64,000 bases of DNA from Pontibaca methylaminivorans. Its GTDB lineage: Bacteria; Pseudomonadota; Alphaproteobacteria; Rhodobacterales; Rhodobacteraceae. This document shows, piece by piece, positions 54,321 to 63,219 of this stretch (position 1 is the stretch's first letter; each line of letters opens with the position of its first letter). Location of the stretch: the NCBI RefSeq assembly GCF_900156525.1, contig NZ_FTPS01000001.1:186001-250000 (forward strand). The letters are read 5' to 3'. A model generated the notes under the pieces. It saw only the letters and a list, made by a program, of their open reading frames with translations, did not search any database and had not been told where the DNA came from. Made by a program: the position numbers and the translations under genes.

Positions 54321-54412
54321 GCCATGGTCGAGATTGTGCTTGTTGGAACGGACAGGGCTTTCGCAACATGGTCCACCGGCCCGGCCACAGCCACCAGCAG
54401 CGGGGAAACATC

Positions 54413-55447
54413 ATGCATATCGCGAACGATCTGGCGAGCGCCATCGGCAGGACACCTCTGATCCGGCTGCGCCATGTCAGCGAACTGACCGGCTGCGAGA
54501 TTCACGGCAAGGCGGAGTTCATGAATCCCGGCCAGTCGGTCAAGGACCGCGCCGCGCTCTACATCATCCGCGACGCGATCGCGCGGGGCGAGTTGCACCC
54601 CGGTGGCACCATCGTCGAGGGCACGGCGGGGAACACGGGCATCGGCCTTGCGCTGGTCGGCGCCTCCATGGGGTTTCGCACCGTCATCGTCATCCCCGAG
54701 ACGCAAAGCCAGGAAAAGAAGGACATGCTGCGCCTTGCGGGGGCAGAGCTCGTGCAGGTGCCGGCCGCACCCTATCGCAATCCGAACAACTATGTCCGCT
54801 ATTCCGAACGGCTGGCGCAGGAGCTTGCCCGGAGCGAGCCGAACGGGGCGATCTGGGCCAACCAGTTCGACAACCTCGCGAACCGGCGCGCCCATGCCGA
54901 GACCACCGGCCCCGAGATCCACGAACAGACCGGGGGCCGGGTGGATGGATTCGTGGCTGCGGTCGGATCGGGCGGGACGCTGGCCGGGGTCGCGGATGCG
55001 CTGCAGCCGAAGGGGGTGAAGATCGCGCTGGCCGATCCCATGGGGGCCGCGCTCTTTTCCTATTACACCACCGGAGAGCTCAAGGCCGAGGGGAGCTCGA
55101 TCACCGAAGGGATCGGGCAGGGGCGCATCACCCGCAACCTTGAGGGATTCACGCCCGATTTCTCCTATCAGATCGGCGATGAAGAGGCGCTGCCCTATAT
55201 TTTCGACCTGCTGCGCGAAGAGGGGCTCGTTCTGGGGGGGTCGTCCGGCATCAATGTCGCCGGCGCCGTGCGGCTTGCCCGCGACCTCGGGCCCGGGCAT
55301 ACCATCGTCACCGTGCTTTGCGATTACGGAACGCGCTATCAGTCCAAGCTGTTCAACCGCGATTTCCTGAGCAGCAAGGGCCTGCCGGTTCCCGAGTGGA
55401 TGAGCCGCGCGCCGGCCAGCATTCCCGGCGTGTTCCAGGACGGATGA
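54413..55447 (+). CDS. cysK: Cysteine synthase A
   Basis: A 344-residue PLP enzyme converting O-acetylserine and sulphide to cysteine. Key strings are ANDLASAIGRTPLIRLRHVS, FMNPGQSVKDRAALYI (PLP Lys), VEGTAGNTGIGLALVGA (substrate loop), GSGGTLAGVADAL (phosphate cup) and EEGLVLGGSSGINVAG. The C-terminal YGTRYQSKLFNRDFL tail is longer than in E. coli. In R. sphaeroides cysK next to trgAB also affects tellurite resistance. Confidence 0.95.
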   Translation: MHIANDLASAIGRTPLIRLRHVSELTGCEIHGKAEFMNPGQSVKDRAALYIIRDAIARGELHPGGTIVEGTAGNTGIGLALVGASMGFRTVIVIPETQSQEKKDMLRLAGAELVQVPAAPYRNPNNYVRYSERLAQELARSEPNGAIWANQFDNLANRRAHAETTGPEIHEQTGGRVDGFVAAVGSGGTLAGVADALQPKGVKIALADPMGAALFSYYTTGELKAEGSSITEGIGQGRITRNLEGFTPDFSYQIGDEEALPYIFDLLREEGLVLGGSSGINVAGAVRLARDLGPGHTIVTVLCDYGTRYQSKLFNRDFLSSKGLPVPEWMSRAPASIPGVFQDG

Positions 55448-57870
55448 GGCCGTCCATGACGCTTTCACGTCTGCCGGCCGCGCGCCTGCTTGTCGCGCTG
55501 CTGCTGTCGGTGCTGTCCTGCACGATGGCGCTGGCGCAATCCGGCACTGTCAACGGCGGCGACGCGGAGGCGCATCAGCGCTGGCTGACCACGGCCGAGC
55601 GGGCCGAGCAGATGATCGACAGCGAGGATATCTCGAACGCCTCGCTCGAAACCATGCGCAGCAATCTCGTGCGCTACCGCGAAACCTTCGTTTCGACCCG
55701 GGACCGAAATTCCTCGCGCATCAAGACGTTGCAGTCGCAACTCGAGGCGCTTGGCCCCGAACCCGAGGAGGGCAGCGAGGAACCGCAGGACATCGCCGAG
55801 ATGCGCGCCCAGCTCAACACCCAGCTCGACAGGCTGCGCGTGCCGCGGGTGGTGGCGGAAGAAGCCTATACAAGGGCCGACGGCCTTATCGCCGAAATCG
55901 ACCGGATCCTGCGCGACCGTCAGACCGCGCGCCTGCTGACCCGGGGGCCGTCGCCCCTGCTGCCCGAACACTGGGCTGCGGCCTTCAGCGATCTGCGCCG
56001 CTATGTCACCGCGGTCTCGAACGAACTGCACGGCTCCTGGCATTCCAGCATGGTGCGGCAGGAGTTCCAGAACCGTCTGCCGTTCATCGTCTTTCTCGTT
56101 CTCGTCGGCGCGGTGCTGCTGGCGCGGGGCCGGGTCTGGGCCAAGCGGTTCGGCAATTACATGCGCAGCTATGGCGGGCGCAACACCGGGGTCTGGAGCT
56201 TCGTGGTCTCGGTCGCGCGCATCCTGCTGCCGCTGCTTGGCGTCATCATCATCGTGCGGGCGCTGCTTTACGGCGGGCTGTTCGGGTTCCGGGGGCAGAT
56301 GCTGCTCGAACAGATCCCGATCTGGGGCGGGATCTTCCTGCTGTTCCGCTGGCTCAGCGATAAGATTTTCACGCAACACAACGACAACATGCTGCTGCCG
56401 GTCAATCCCGAGCAGCATTCGCAGACGCGTTTCCTCGTCGACCTGCTGGCGGGCACGCTGATCCTTGCCGGGATGGTGCAGCTTCTCAGCCGGGCCGAGA
56501 ACATCTCGGCGGCTTCCTTCGCGGTGCTGATCTTCCCGGTGGTCGTGCTGGCCTCGCTGATCCTGCTGCGTCTGCACCGCCTGTCCGCCTATGTTCCGTC
56601 CGCGCGCGACGAAAACGATGACGGCGCCCGCGAGCTTGGCAATCTCAGCCGGCTGATGCGCCGCGCGGTGTTCGTGCTGGCGCTGGTCGCGCCGGTCCTC
56701 GCCATGGCGGGCTATGTGCAGGCGGCGATCGCGCTCATCTTTCCGGTGATGCTGACATTGACGCTGATCGGCACCATGGTGGTCGTGCACGGCTTCCTGG
56801 TCGACGTCTATGCCTGGCTCAGCCGGCGCGGAGAGGCGGTGCGGGACGGGCTCGCCTCGATCCTGTTCGCGATCGCCCTGATCCTCGCGTCGATGCCGAT
56901 CCTGGCGCTGATCTGGGGCGCGCGGCTGTCCGATCTGACCGAGCTCTGGACCAAGTTCATCACCGGCTTTCAGATCGGGGACGTCCATATCTCGCCAACG
57001 AGCTTTCTGGTCTTCGTGCTGATCTTCGTCGTCGGTTATGTTCTGACGCAACTGACGAAATCCGGGCTGCGCAGCGCGCTCCTGCCGCGCACGCGGCTCG
57101 ATTCGGGTGCGCAGAACGCGGTGGTTGCGGGCACCGGCTATATCGGTGTGTTCCTCGCGGCGCTGGCGGCGATCACCATGGCCGGGCTCGACCTGTCCTC
57201 GCTCGCGATCGTGGCCGGGGCGCTGTCGGTCGGGGTCGGCTTCGGGCTCCAGACCATTGTTTCCAATTTCGTCAGCGGCATCATCCTGCTGATCGAGCGG
57301 CCGATCTCCAAGGGCGACTGGATCGAGGTCGGCGGGCTCATGGGATATGTGCGCGACATCTCGGTGCGCTCGACCCGGATCGAAAGCTTTGACCGGTTCG
57401 ATGTCATCGTCCCGAACTCGGACCTGATCAGCGGCACGGTCACCAATTACACGCGCGGCAACACCATCGGGCGGGCCATCGTGACGGTCGAGGTCGCCTA
57501 TGGCAGCGATACCCGCAAGGTCGAGGCGATCCTGAACGACATCGCCAACAATCACCCCATGGTGCTGGCCAACCCCGCCCCATATGCGCTGTTCAAGGGC
57601 ATCGGCAGCAATGCCTATGAGTTCGAGATCCGGGCGATCCTGCGCGACGTGAACTGGATTTTGAACGTGAAATCAGACATGTATCACGAAATTGTCGAGC
57701 GCTTCGCCGAAGCCGGCATCGAAACGCCGCGCCCGCAGCGCGACCTTTGGCTGCGCAACGCGGGGGAATTCGACATGGCACATGCCGGCCCCCCAGAGGT
57801 GCAGGCCGAGGGCCCGCGCACAGCCGATACGCCGGAGCAGGGAGAGGGGCAGGGGGCCGATCGCCCCTGA
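55444..57870 (+). CDS. Large MscS-type mechanosensitive channel with DUF3772
   Basis: An 808-residue protein coupled to cysK (ATGA overlap). A signal peptide (LLVALLLSVLSCTMALAQ) and a periplasmic helical DUF3772 region (residues about 30-210, coiled coil RIKTLQSQLEALGPEPEE) precede some eleven membrane helices and the MscS core: GLDLSSLAIVAGALSVGVGF, GLQTIVSNFVSGIILLIERP, KGDWIEVGGLMGYVRDISVR, VIVPNSDLISGTVTNYTRGN. It should gate upon membrane tension in hypo-osmotic shock, like MscK/MscM-sized channels. A Glu/Gln/Pro-rich tail closes the protein. Confidence 0.92.
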   Translation: MRPSMTLSRLPAARLLVALLLSVLSCTMALAQSGTVNGGDAEAHQRWLTTAERAEQMIDSEDISNASLETMRSNLVRYRETFVSTRDRNSSRIKTLQSQLEALGPEPEEGSEEPQDIAEMRAQLNTQLDRLRVPRVVAEEAYTRADGLIAEIDRILRDRQTARLLTRGPSPLLPEHWAAAFSDLRRYVTAVSNELHGSWHSSMVRQEFQNRLPFIVFLVLVGAVLLARGRVWAKRFGNYMRSYGGRNTGVWSFVVSVARILLPLLGVIIIVRALLYGGLFGFRGQMLLEQIPIWGGIFLLFRWLSDKIFTQHNDNMLLPVNPEQHSQTRFLVDLLAGTLILAGMVQLLSRAENISAASFAVLIFPVVVLASLILLRLHRLSAYVPSARDENDDGARELGNLSRLMRRAVFVLALVAPVLAMAGYVQAAIALIFPVMLTLTLIGTMVVVHGFLVDVYAWLSRRGEAVRDGLASILFAIALILASMPILALIWGARLSDLTELWTKFITGFQIGDVHISPTSFLVFVLIFVVGYVLTQLTKSGLRSALLPRTRLDSGAQNAVVAGTGYIGVFLAALAAITMAGLDLSSLAIVAGALSVGVGFGLQTIVSNFVSGIILLIERPISKGDWIEVGGLMGYVRDISVRSTRIESFDRFDVIVPNSDLISGTVTNYTRGNTIGRAIVTVEVAYGSDTRKVEAILNDIANNHPMVLANPAPYALFKGIGSNAYEFEIRAILRDVNWILNVKSDMYHEIVERFAEAGIETPRPQRDLWLRNAGEFDMAHAGPPEVQAEGPRTADTPEQGEGQGADRP

Positions 57871-58076
57871 ACCACCCCGAAAACCACCCCGGACCGGGTG
57901 AACCGGGCCCGCGAGTGTTACCTTTGCGACGCGACTGCCGAACAATTGTCGCCGTTTGATTGTCCGCATCTAGAAACAATTAACATTGCCGGATAGACCG
58001 TCCGGCGGGGAAAAGGGCTGTTTCGTCCGCGATGATCGGCATCGCCGGCGGGACGGCCATATGTGGGGATAATACC

Positions 58077-58841
58077 ATGAAAATACGGAATATAATTTCG
58101 CCTGTTTCATTTGCCGTGCTGGCTTTCACCGCCACGGCAGCCAGCGCCGGAAGCCTCGGGGGGCAATTGTCCGATCCGCCCGTGACCCGGCCGGCACCGC
58201 AATTCAGCTGGACCGGCCCCTATGCCGGCATCAGCGCCGGGGTCACGCGCAGCAAGCACCGGCGCAACATCACCGAGACGCGGCAGGAGACGCGCCCCTA
58301 TACCAAGACCGATCTTTATAACGATATCCAGGCTGCCGGGGGCTGCGCGAGCTTCGAGCCGGTGTATCAGCTGACGCATCAGGACGGCACCGAAGAGCCT
58401 TATCAGTCGGCTTGCGAAACCATCGCCGAGGGCACACCGGACGACACCTGGAACGACTGGCTGATAGATGACGCCGAGCCGGTGATCATCGACGAACAGG
58501 AGGTCGCCGGCACCGAATCCTACCGCCGCTCACAGGCGACCTGGGGCCTGTTCGCGGGCTACCGGCACCAGTTTGCAAGCAACCTCGTCCTGGGCGGAGA
58601 GCTTGCCTACAACAAGGCGGGCAGCCTCGATTCCTTCGAGGCAAAGACCCAGGTCGGCTATGCGCTCGGACGTTTCCTGCCTTACGCGGCCGCCGGGATC
58701 GACCTGACGGAAAGCCAGGCCGTGTATGGTGTCGGTCTCGACTATGCGCTGACCAACCGCTGGCTGGCCGGTGCCGAATATACCCGCGCCGACAAGACCA
58801 AAGCCGACCGCATCAATCTGAAGCTCGGCCTGCGGTTCTGA
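58077..58841 (+). CDS. Chromosomal outer-membrane beta-barrel protein (Omp25-like)
   Basis: A 254-residue barrel with a signal peptide (about residues 1-23, TAASAG) and the motifs FSWTGPYAGISAGVTRSKH, RPYTKTDLYNDIQ, WGLFAGYRHQF, AKTQVGYALGRFLPY, GVGLDYALTNRWLAGAEY and the terminal LKLGLRF. It is the closest match in the window to the prophage barrel at 1,881-2,582. The extra segment of about residues 95-145 is acidic and probably an extracellular loop. It forms a single-gene unit between mscS and the nitronate monooxygenase. Confidence 0.88.
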   Translation: MKIRNIISPVSFAVLAFTATAASAGSLGGQLSDPPVTRPAPQFSWTGPYAGISAGVTRSKHRRNITETRQETRPYTKTDLYNDIQAAGGCASFEPVYQLTHQDGTEEPYQSACETIAEGTPDDTWNDWLIDDAEPVIIDEQEVAGTESYRRSQATWGLFAGYRHQFASNLVLGGELAYNKAGSLDSFEAKTQVGYALGRFLPYAAAGIDLTESQAVYGVGLDYALTNRWLAGAEYTRADKTKADRINLKLGLRF

Positions 58842-59016
58842 CGCTTCGCTCACGGGCCCGCCATCGGTGCGGCGTGGCAACCACGTCCTGATCCTCGCGG
58901 CAGGGTCAGGACGCATCATCCCGGCACGACAGCGCGGCGCAGCGAACCGGGGCAGATGCAGATGCGTTCATCCGCACGCCTGTCCATAAATCCCATAATC
59001 GGTATTATGTTAAATA

Positions 59017-60024
59017 TCAGGTGCCGGGAACCGGTGACGGCGGAAAATCGGCTGCAAGCTCGCGCCCGGCCGCGTGGTATTCCCGCGCGATCCGCTCGAC
59101 CAGTTCGGCGACCGGAGTGATCGCCTGCACCGAACCGATACCGTGGCCGGCGCTCCAGATGTCCCGCCAGGCGCGGCTTTCACCATCAAGACCGGTATCG
59201 GGCCGATCCGCGGCCGACCGCGCCACCTGTTCGGGATCGAGTCCGGCGGCGATGATTGAATCGCGCAGGAAATTCCCGGAAATCCCGGTCACGGCATCGG
59301 TGGCCACGATGTCCTCGGCCCCGCCGGCAAGAACCATCTGCTTGTAGGCATCATGAGCCCGCGCCTCGGGAGTGGCGATGAACGGCGTGCCCATATAACC
59401 CAGATCGGCCCCGAGCGCCCGCGCGGCAAGCAGCGCACGCCCGGTCGCGATCGCGCCCGACAGCAGAAGCGGCCCGTCGAACCAGGCGCGGATCTCGGCC
59501 ATCAGCGCGAATGGCGACAGCGCGCCGGCATGGCCCCCCGCGCCGGCCGCAACGGCGATCAGCCCGTCCGCGCCGCGGGCGACGGCCTTGCGTGCAAAGC
59601 GGTCGTTGACCACGTCATGCAGGACGATGCCGCCGCAGGAATGCGCCGCCTCGTTCACCTCGGGGCGCGCGCCCAGCGATGTGATCCAGATCGGAACCCG
59701 GTGACGGCGGCAGATCTCCACGTCGCGTTCAAGCCGCGTGTTGGAGCGATGCACGATCTGGTTCACCGCGAACGGTGCCGCCGGGCGTTCGGGATGGTCG
59801 CGGTCGTGGCGCGCGAGTTCCTCGGTGATCCGGGTGAGCCAGCGTTCAAGCGCGACCGGCTCGCCCTCGGCCTCGCGCGCGTTGAGGGCGGGAAACGCGC
59901 CGATGATCCCGGCCTTGCACTGCGCGATGACAAGCTCCGGCCCCGAGACCAGGAACATCGGCGCACCGACGAGCGGCAGCCGAAGGCCGCGCAGCACGGC
60001 CGGAAGGCGGGACTGGTCGCGCAT
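59017..60024 (-). CDS. Nitronate monooxygenase family protein
   Basis: A 335-residue FMN-dependent TIM-barrel enzyme (2-nitropropane dioxygenase family). Motifs: LPLVGAPMFLVSGPELVIAQ, AGIIGAFPALNAR, CGGIVLHDVVNDRFARKAVA, GADGLIAVAAGAGGHAGALS (phosphate-binding), LLLSGAIATGRALLAARALG, GADLGYMGTPFIAT. It oxidises alkyl nitronates such as propionate 3-nitronate. The ATG at 60,024 has GAGAGGGTCC upstream. Divergent from aroQ. Confidence 0.9.
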   Translation of the reverse strand: MRDQSRLPAVLRGLRLPLVGAPMFLVSGPELVIAQCKAGIIGAFPALNAREAEGEPVALERWLTRITEELARHDRDHPERPAAPFAVNQIVHRSNTRLERDVEICRRHRVPIWITSLGARPEVNEAAHSCGGIVLHDVVNDRFARKAVARGADGLIAVAAGAGGHAGALSPFALMAEIRAWFDGPLLLSGAIATGRALLAARALGADLGYMGTPFIATPEARAHDAYKQMVLAGGAEDIVATDAVTGISGNFLRDSIIAAGLDPEQVARSAADRPDTGLDGESRAWRDIWSAGHGIGSVQAITPVAELVERIAREYHAAGRELAADFPPSPVPGT

Positions 60025-60172
60025 GGACCCTCTCTCGACCTGTATTGGACCCGTATCAGAACCGTGGCAAAGATCGCACCCGCGCCGGTGCTTGGCAATG
60101 GCGGGCCGGGCCGAACTGGACAGCGTGGGCCGGCAAAGCCTATTCAGACAGATGACATAACGGTGAATCCCC

Positions 60173-60619
60173 ATGCGCTCGATCCTTGTCCTGAACGGCC
60201 CGAACCTCAATCTTCTCGGCACGCGCCAGCCTGACATCTATGGCGAGACGACCCTCGCGATGATCGAGGAGACCTGCGCCCGCCACGGGGCGGCGCTCGG
60301 CCTCGCCGTGACCTTCCGGCAGTCGAATCACGAGGGCGTGCTGATCGACGCGATCCACGACGCCCGCGACACCCATGACGGGATCGTCCTCAATGCCGGC
60401 GCCTATACGCACAGTTCGATCGCGCTGCGCGACGCGATCAGTTCGGTGGATGTGCCGGTGGTGGAGCTTCATCTTTCCAATATCCATGCGCGGGAAGATT
60501 TCCGGCACCTGTCGCATATCGCGCCGGTCGCGCTCGGCCAGATCTGCGGCTTCGGCGCGCATGGCTACGCGCTCGCGCTCGAGGCGCTCAAGGCCCATCT
60601 GGAAGGCGTGGACCGTTGA
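60173..60619 (+). CDS. aroQ: 3-Dehydroquinate dehydratase, type II
   Basis: A 148-residue enzyme of the shikimate pathway. SILVLNGPNLNLLGTRQPDIYG carries the catalytic Arg and Tyr loop (shown in two parts NGPNLNLLG and TRQPDIYG), FRQSNHEGVLIDAIHDA, GIVLNAGAYTHSSIALRDAI and PVVELHLSNIHARE follow, all family motifs with the catalytic His. The stop overlaps the ATG of a LuxR-type gene (TGATG). Confidence 0.97.
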   Translation: MRSILVLNGPNLNLLGTRQPDIYGETTLAMIEETCARHGAALGLAVTFRQSNHEGVLIDAIHDARDTHDGIVLNAGAYTHSSIALRDAISSVDVPVVELHLSNIHAREDFRHLSHIAPVALGQICGFGAHGYALALEALKAHLEGVDR

Positions 60620-61374
60620 TGGAGCTGCGGGACTATCTGCATGCCGTCACCACTGCCCCCTCGCTCGAAGCGCTCTGGTTCGGGCATTGCGCGCAGATGA
60701 CGGCCTTCGGTTTTGACCGGCTGATCTATGGACGCACCCAGTTCCGTACCGAAACCTCGCTCGGCGATCCCGAGGATTTCCTGATCCTCACCAACCACGA
60801 CTCCGCCTATATGCGCCCCTTCGTCGAAGACCGGCTCTATATGCAGGCGCCGATGGTCAGATGGGCGCTGGAGAACGAGGGCGCCTGCAGCTGGGGCCAT
60901 GTCAGCGAGATGCTCAGGCGCGGCGCCCTGACCGAGGGCGAGATGAAGGTGCTGGAATTCAACCAGAAGATGGCCGTGACCGCCGGCTATACGATCAGCT
61001 TCCATTCCCCGAACCCGCGCCAGAAGGATGCGATCGCCCTCACCGCCCGCGCCGGCCTGACGCAGGAAGAGGCCGATGAGATCTGGGCCGAACACGGGCA
61101 TGACATCCGGCTGATGAACGACGTGGTCCACCTGCGCATCATGGCCCTGCCCTACACCCATCCCCGGCGCAGCCTCACCCCGCGCCAGCGCGAGGCGCTG
61201 CAATGGGTCGGCGACGGCAAGACCACGCAGGATATTGCGCTCCTGATGGGGCTGACCGTTGCCACGGTGGAAAAGCACCTCCGCCTCGCGCGCGAGGCGC
61301 TGGTGGTGGAAACCACGGCCCAGGCGGTGCTGAAGGCGACGCTGACGAATCAGATGTATCGCAGCGAAGGCTGA
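60619..61374 (+). CDS. LuxR-type regulator with autoinducer-binding domain (LuxR solo)
   Basis: A 251-residue protein. The N-terminal Autoind_bind-like domain contains FGFDRLIYGRTQF, YMRPFVEDRLYMQAPMVRWA and ACSWG; the usual Asp-Pro of the ligand pocket is Gln-Ala-Pro here, so ligand choice may differ. The C-terminal GerE HTH is RRSLTPRQREALQWVGDGKT, TQDIALLMGLTVATVEKHLR. There is no luxI synthase within the window, so it is an orphan regulator. It is translationally coupled to aroQ (TGATG). Confidence 0.88.
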   Translation: MELRDYLHAVTTAPSLEALWFGHCAQMTAFGFDRLIYGRTQFRTETSLGDPEDFLILTNHDSAYMRPFVEDRLYMQAPMVRWALENEGACSWGHVSEMLRRGALTEGEMKVLEFNQKMAVTAGYTISFHSPNPRQKDAIALTARAGLTQEEADEIWAEHGHDIRLMNDVVHLRIMALPYTHPRRSLTPRQREALQWVGDGKTTQDIALLMGLTVATVEKHLRLAREALVVETTAQAVLKATLTNQMYRSEG

Positions 61375-61482
61375 CCGCCGGGCGCGGCGCCGCCCCGTGA
61401 CGTGTTGGCCCGCAACCGTGCGGTATTACCCTCGAGCGCGGCGGTTCGCACCTGACGCTACGCCTGCCTTTACGCCGAAGCC

Positions 61483-61830
61483 ATGCGTTGGATGCGCGAG
61501 CGTTATTCACCTCGTACCTTCGAACGGTGGGTTCACGGCTTCAACGGCAAGAGCGGCATGTGGATGTACGACCCCAAAGACAAGGCGTTTTGGCTGGGAC
61601 GTCTCGCAGGACATCAAACCTACGTCGAAGAAATGACCTGGTATTCAGAACGCGGCGAAGAAAACTACGGCGGCGGGTTCTGGAAGTATTCCAAACGCTT
61701 CAAGGAACTTACCTTGAAGGGGCCGTACCGGGCCGAAGACCTGTTGATAAAGGTGTCTTCACGTCGCGCGTTCAGCACGTCCGGTTACAACTGGCCCGCC
61801 GCGCGCATCGCCGATCTTGTGCCCGCCTGA
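61483..61830 (+). CDS. Hypothetical protein, 115 aa
   Basis: A 115-residue protein starting MRWMRERYSPRTFERWVHGF, rich in Trp, Tyr and Arg (seven Trp). Strings such as NGKSGMWMYDPKDKAFWLGR and YSERGEENYGGGFWKYSKRF suggest a compact soluble domain. No family recognised, no obvious ribosome-binding site. It sits between luxR and tRNA-Met and may be an acquired orphan. Confidence 0.45.
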   Translation: MRWMRERYSPRTFERWVHGFNGKSGMWMYDPKDKAFWLGRLAGHQTYVEEMTWYSERGEENYGGGFWKYSKRFKELTLKGPYRAEDLLIKVSSRRAFSTSGYNWPAARIADLVPA

Positions 61831-61901
61831 ACCCCGTTCGGCTTGGGGTGATGGTGGGTAGAGTTGCCGTTTCTGGAATTTATCAGAAAATCAATGGGAT
61901 A

Positions 61902-61978
61902 TGGTAGCGGAGGAGGGACTTGAACCCCCGACACGCGGATTATGATTCCGCTGCTCTAACCACCTGAGCTACTCCGCC
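61902..61978 (-). tRNA. tRNA-Met(CAT)
   Basis: Minus strand: GGCGGAG acceptor, D-arm TAGCTCAGGTGGTTAGAGC, anticodon stem GCGGA/TCCGC with loop ATCATAA (CAT), T-arm GGGTTCAAGTCCC, CTCCGCT acceptor (first pair G-U), A and CCA. Elongator Met is favoured; a tRNA-Ile2 with lysidine-modified CAT cannot be excluded. Confidence 0.9.
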
Positions 61979-62065
61979 ACGAACGACCCCGCACTTATGG
62001 CAGGGCGCGGGGTGCGTCAAGGCCACAAATGGCCCGCACGGCCCTGCCCTCCCCGCCGCCCGGGA

Positions 62066-63094
62066 TCATTCGCGAATCGTGTCGATCATCCGCTGCACAT
62101 TGGCCGGGTCGGCGTCGGGCGTGATGCCGTGGCCCAGGTTGAACACATGCGGCCCCCCGCTGAAGGCGTCGCGGATGCGGCGGGTTTCCTCGACCAGCGC
62201 GCTGCCGCCGGTGACCAGATGCGAGGGCGCAAGGTTGCCCTGCACGCAGCCGTCCCGCTGCACATGTTCAGCCGCCCACTCGGGCGAGACCGAATTGTCG
62301 AGCGCAACGCAGTCGATCCCGGTCGCCCGGCCGAAACCGATGTAACGCTCGCCCGCCTCGCGCGGAAAGCCGATCACCGCAATCCCGGGGTGGCGTTCCT
62401 TCAGCGCGGCGGTGATGCGGCGGCAGGGTTCAAGCGCGAACTCGTCGAAATCCGCGCCCTTCAGCGATCCGGCCCAGCTGTCGAACAGCTTGATCACCTC
62501 GGCCCCGGCCTCGACCTGCGCCGACAGGTAAAGGATCGTGGCTTCGGTCAGCCGCTCGATCAGCGCGCGGAACAGGGCGCGGTTTTCGCGCATGAGCGCA
62601 TGGGCCGGTGCCTGATCCGGCGTGCCGCGCCCGGCGATCATGTAGGTCGCGACCGTCCAGGGCGCGCCGGCAAAGCCGATCAGCGTCGTTTCCGCCGGAA
62701 GCTCCTGCGTGAGATTGCGCAGCGTCTGATAGATCGGGGCAAGCGTTTCGTGGATCACCTCGGCGGGTTTCAGCGCCTCGAAATCCCGCGCGGTGGTGAT
62801 GGTGGACAGGCGCGGCCCCTCCCCCGTCACGAACCAGAGCTCGGCGCCGAGCGCCTGCGGGATCAGCAGGATGTCGGCAAACAGGATCGCGGCATCGAAA
62901 CCGAAGCGGCGGATCGGCTGCAGCGTGACCTCGGTCGCCAGATCGCTGTTGTAGCAGAGCGACAGGAAATCCCCGGCCTGTTCGCGCGTCGCCCGGTATT
63001 CGGGCAGGTAGCGCCCGGCCTGCCGCATCATCCAGACCGGCGGCACGGCAAGCGTCTCGCCTGCGAGTGCGCGCAGCATCTTTTTCTTTGCCAT
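62066..63094 (-). CDS. hemE: Uroporphyrinogen decarboxylase
   Basis: A 342-residue TIM-barrel enzyme converting uroporphyrinogen III to coproporphyrinogen III. Motifs: [20 protein letters not shown] (substrate Arg), [20 protein letters not shown] (the Asp of FxDI), [28 protein letters not shown]-type [11 protein letters not shown] and [15 protein letters not shown] near the end. Start ATG 63,094 ([10 protein letters not shown]) is favoured; ATG 63,109 behind AGGAAG is possible. Divergent from hemC, so the two heme genes share a 110-125-base control region. Confidence 0.97.
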   Translation of the reverse strand: MAKKKMLRALAGETLAVPPVWMMRQAGRYLPEYRATREQAGDFLSLCYNSDLATEVTLQPIRRFGFDAAILFADILLIPQALGAELWFVTGEGPRLSTITTARDFEALKPAEVIHETLAPIYQTLRNLTQELPAETTLIGFAGAPWTVATYMIAGRGTPDQAPAHALMRENRALFRALIERLTEATILYLSAQVEAGAEVIKLFDSWAGSLKGADFDEFALEPCRRITAALKERHPGIAVIGFPREAGERYIGFGRATGIDCVALDNSVSPEWAAEHVQRDGCVQGNLAPSHLVTGGSALVEETRRIRDAFSGGPHVFNLGHGITPDADPANVQRMIDTIRE

Positions 63095-63219
63095 TACATG
63101 CCCTTTCATTCCGCTTCCTGTGATCGGTGCAACGGCTCGGCGCTCGGCTGCGCTTTGTCAAGCGCATGGGCGGGTTTCGCGTGGTTGTAAGGGCATTGTG
63201 ACGCGGTTAAAGACAGGGC

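Noticed and set aside
55465-57555. A 696-codon minus-strand frame opposite the MscS-type channel gene.
   Set aside because: The plus-strand channel has clear domains; the antisense frame is low-complexity Asp/Arg/Gln/His-rich shadow sequence.
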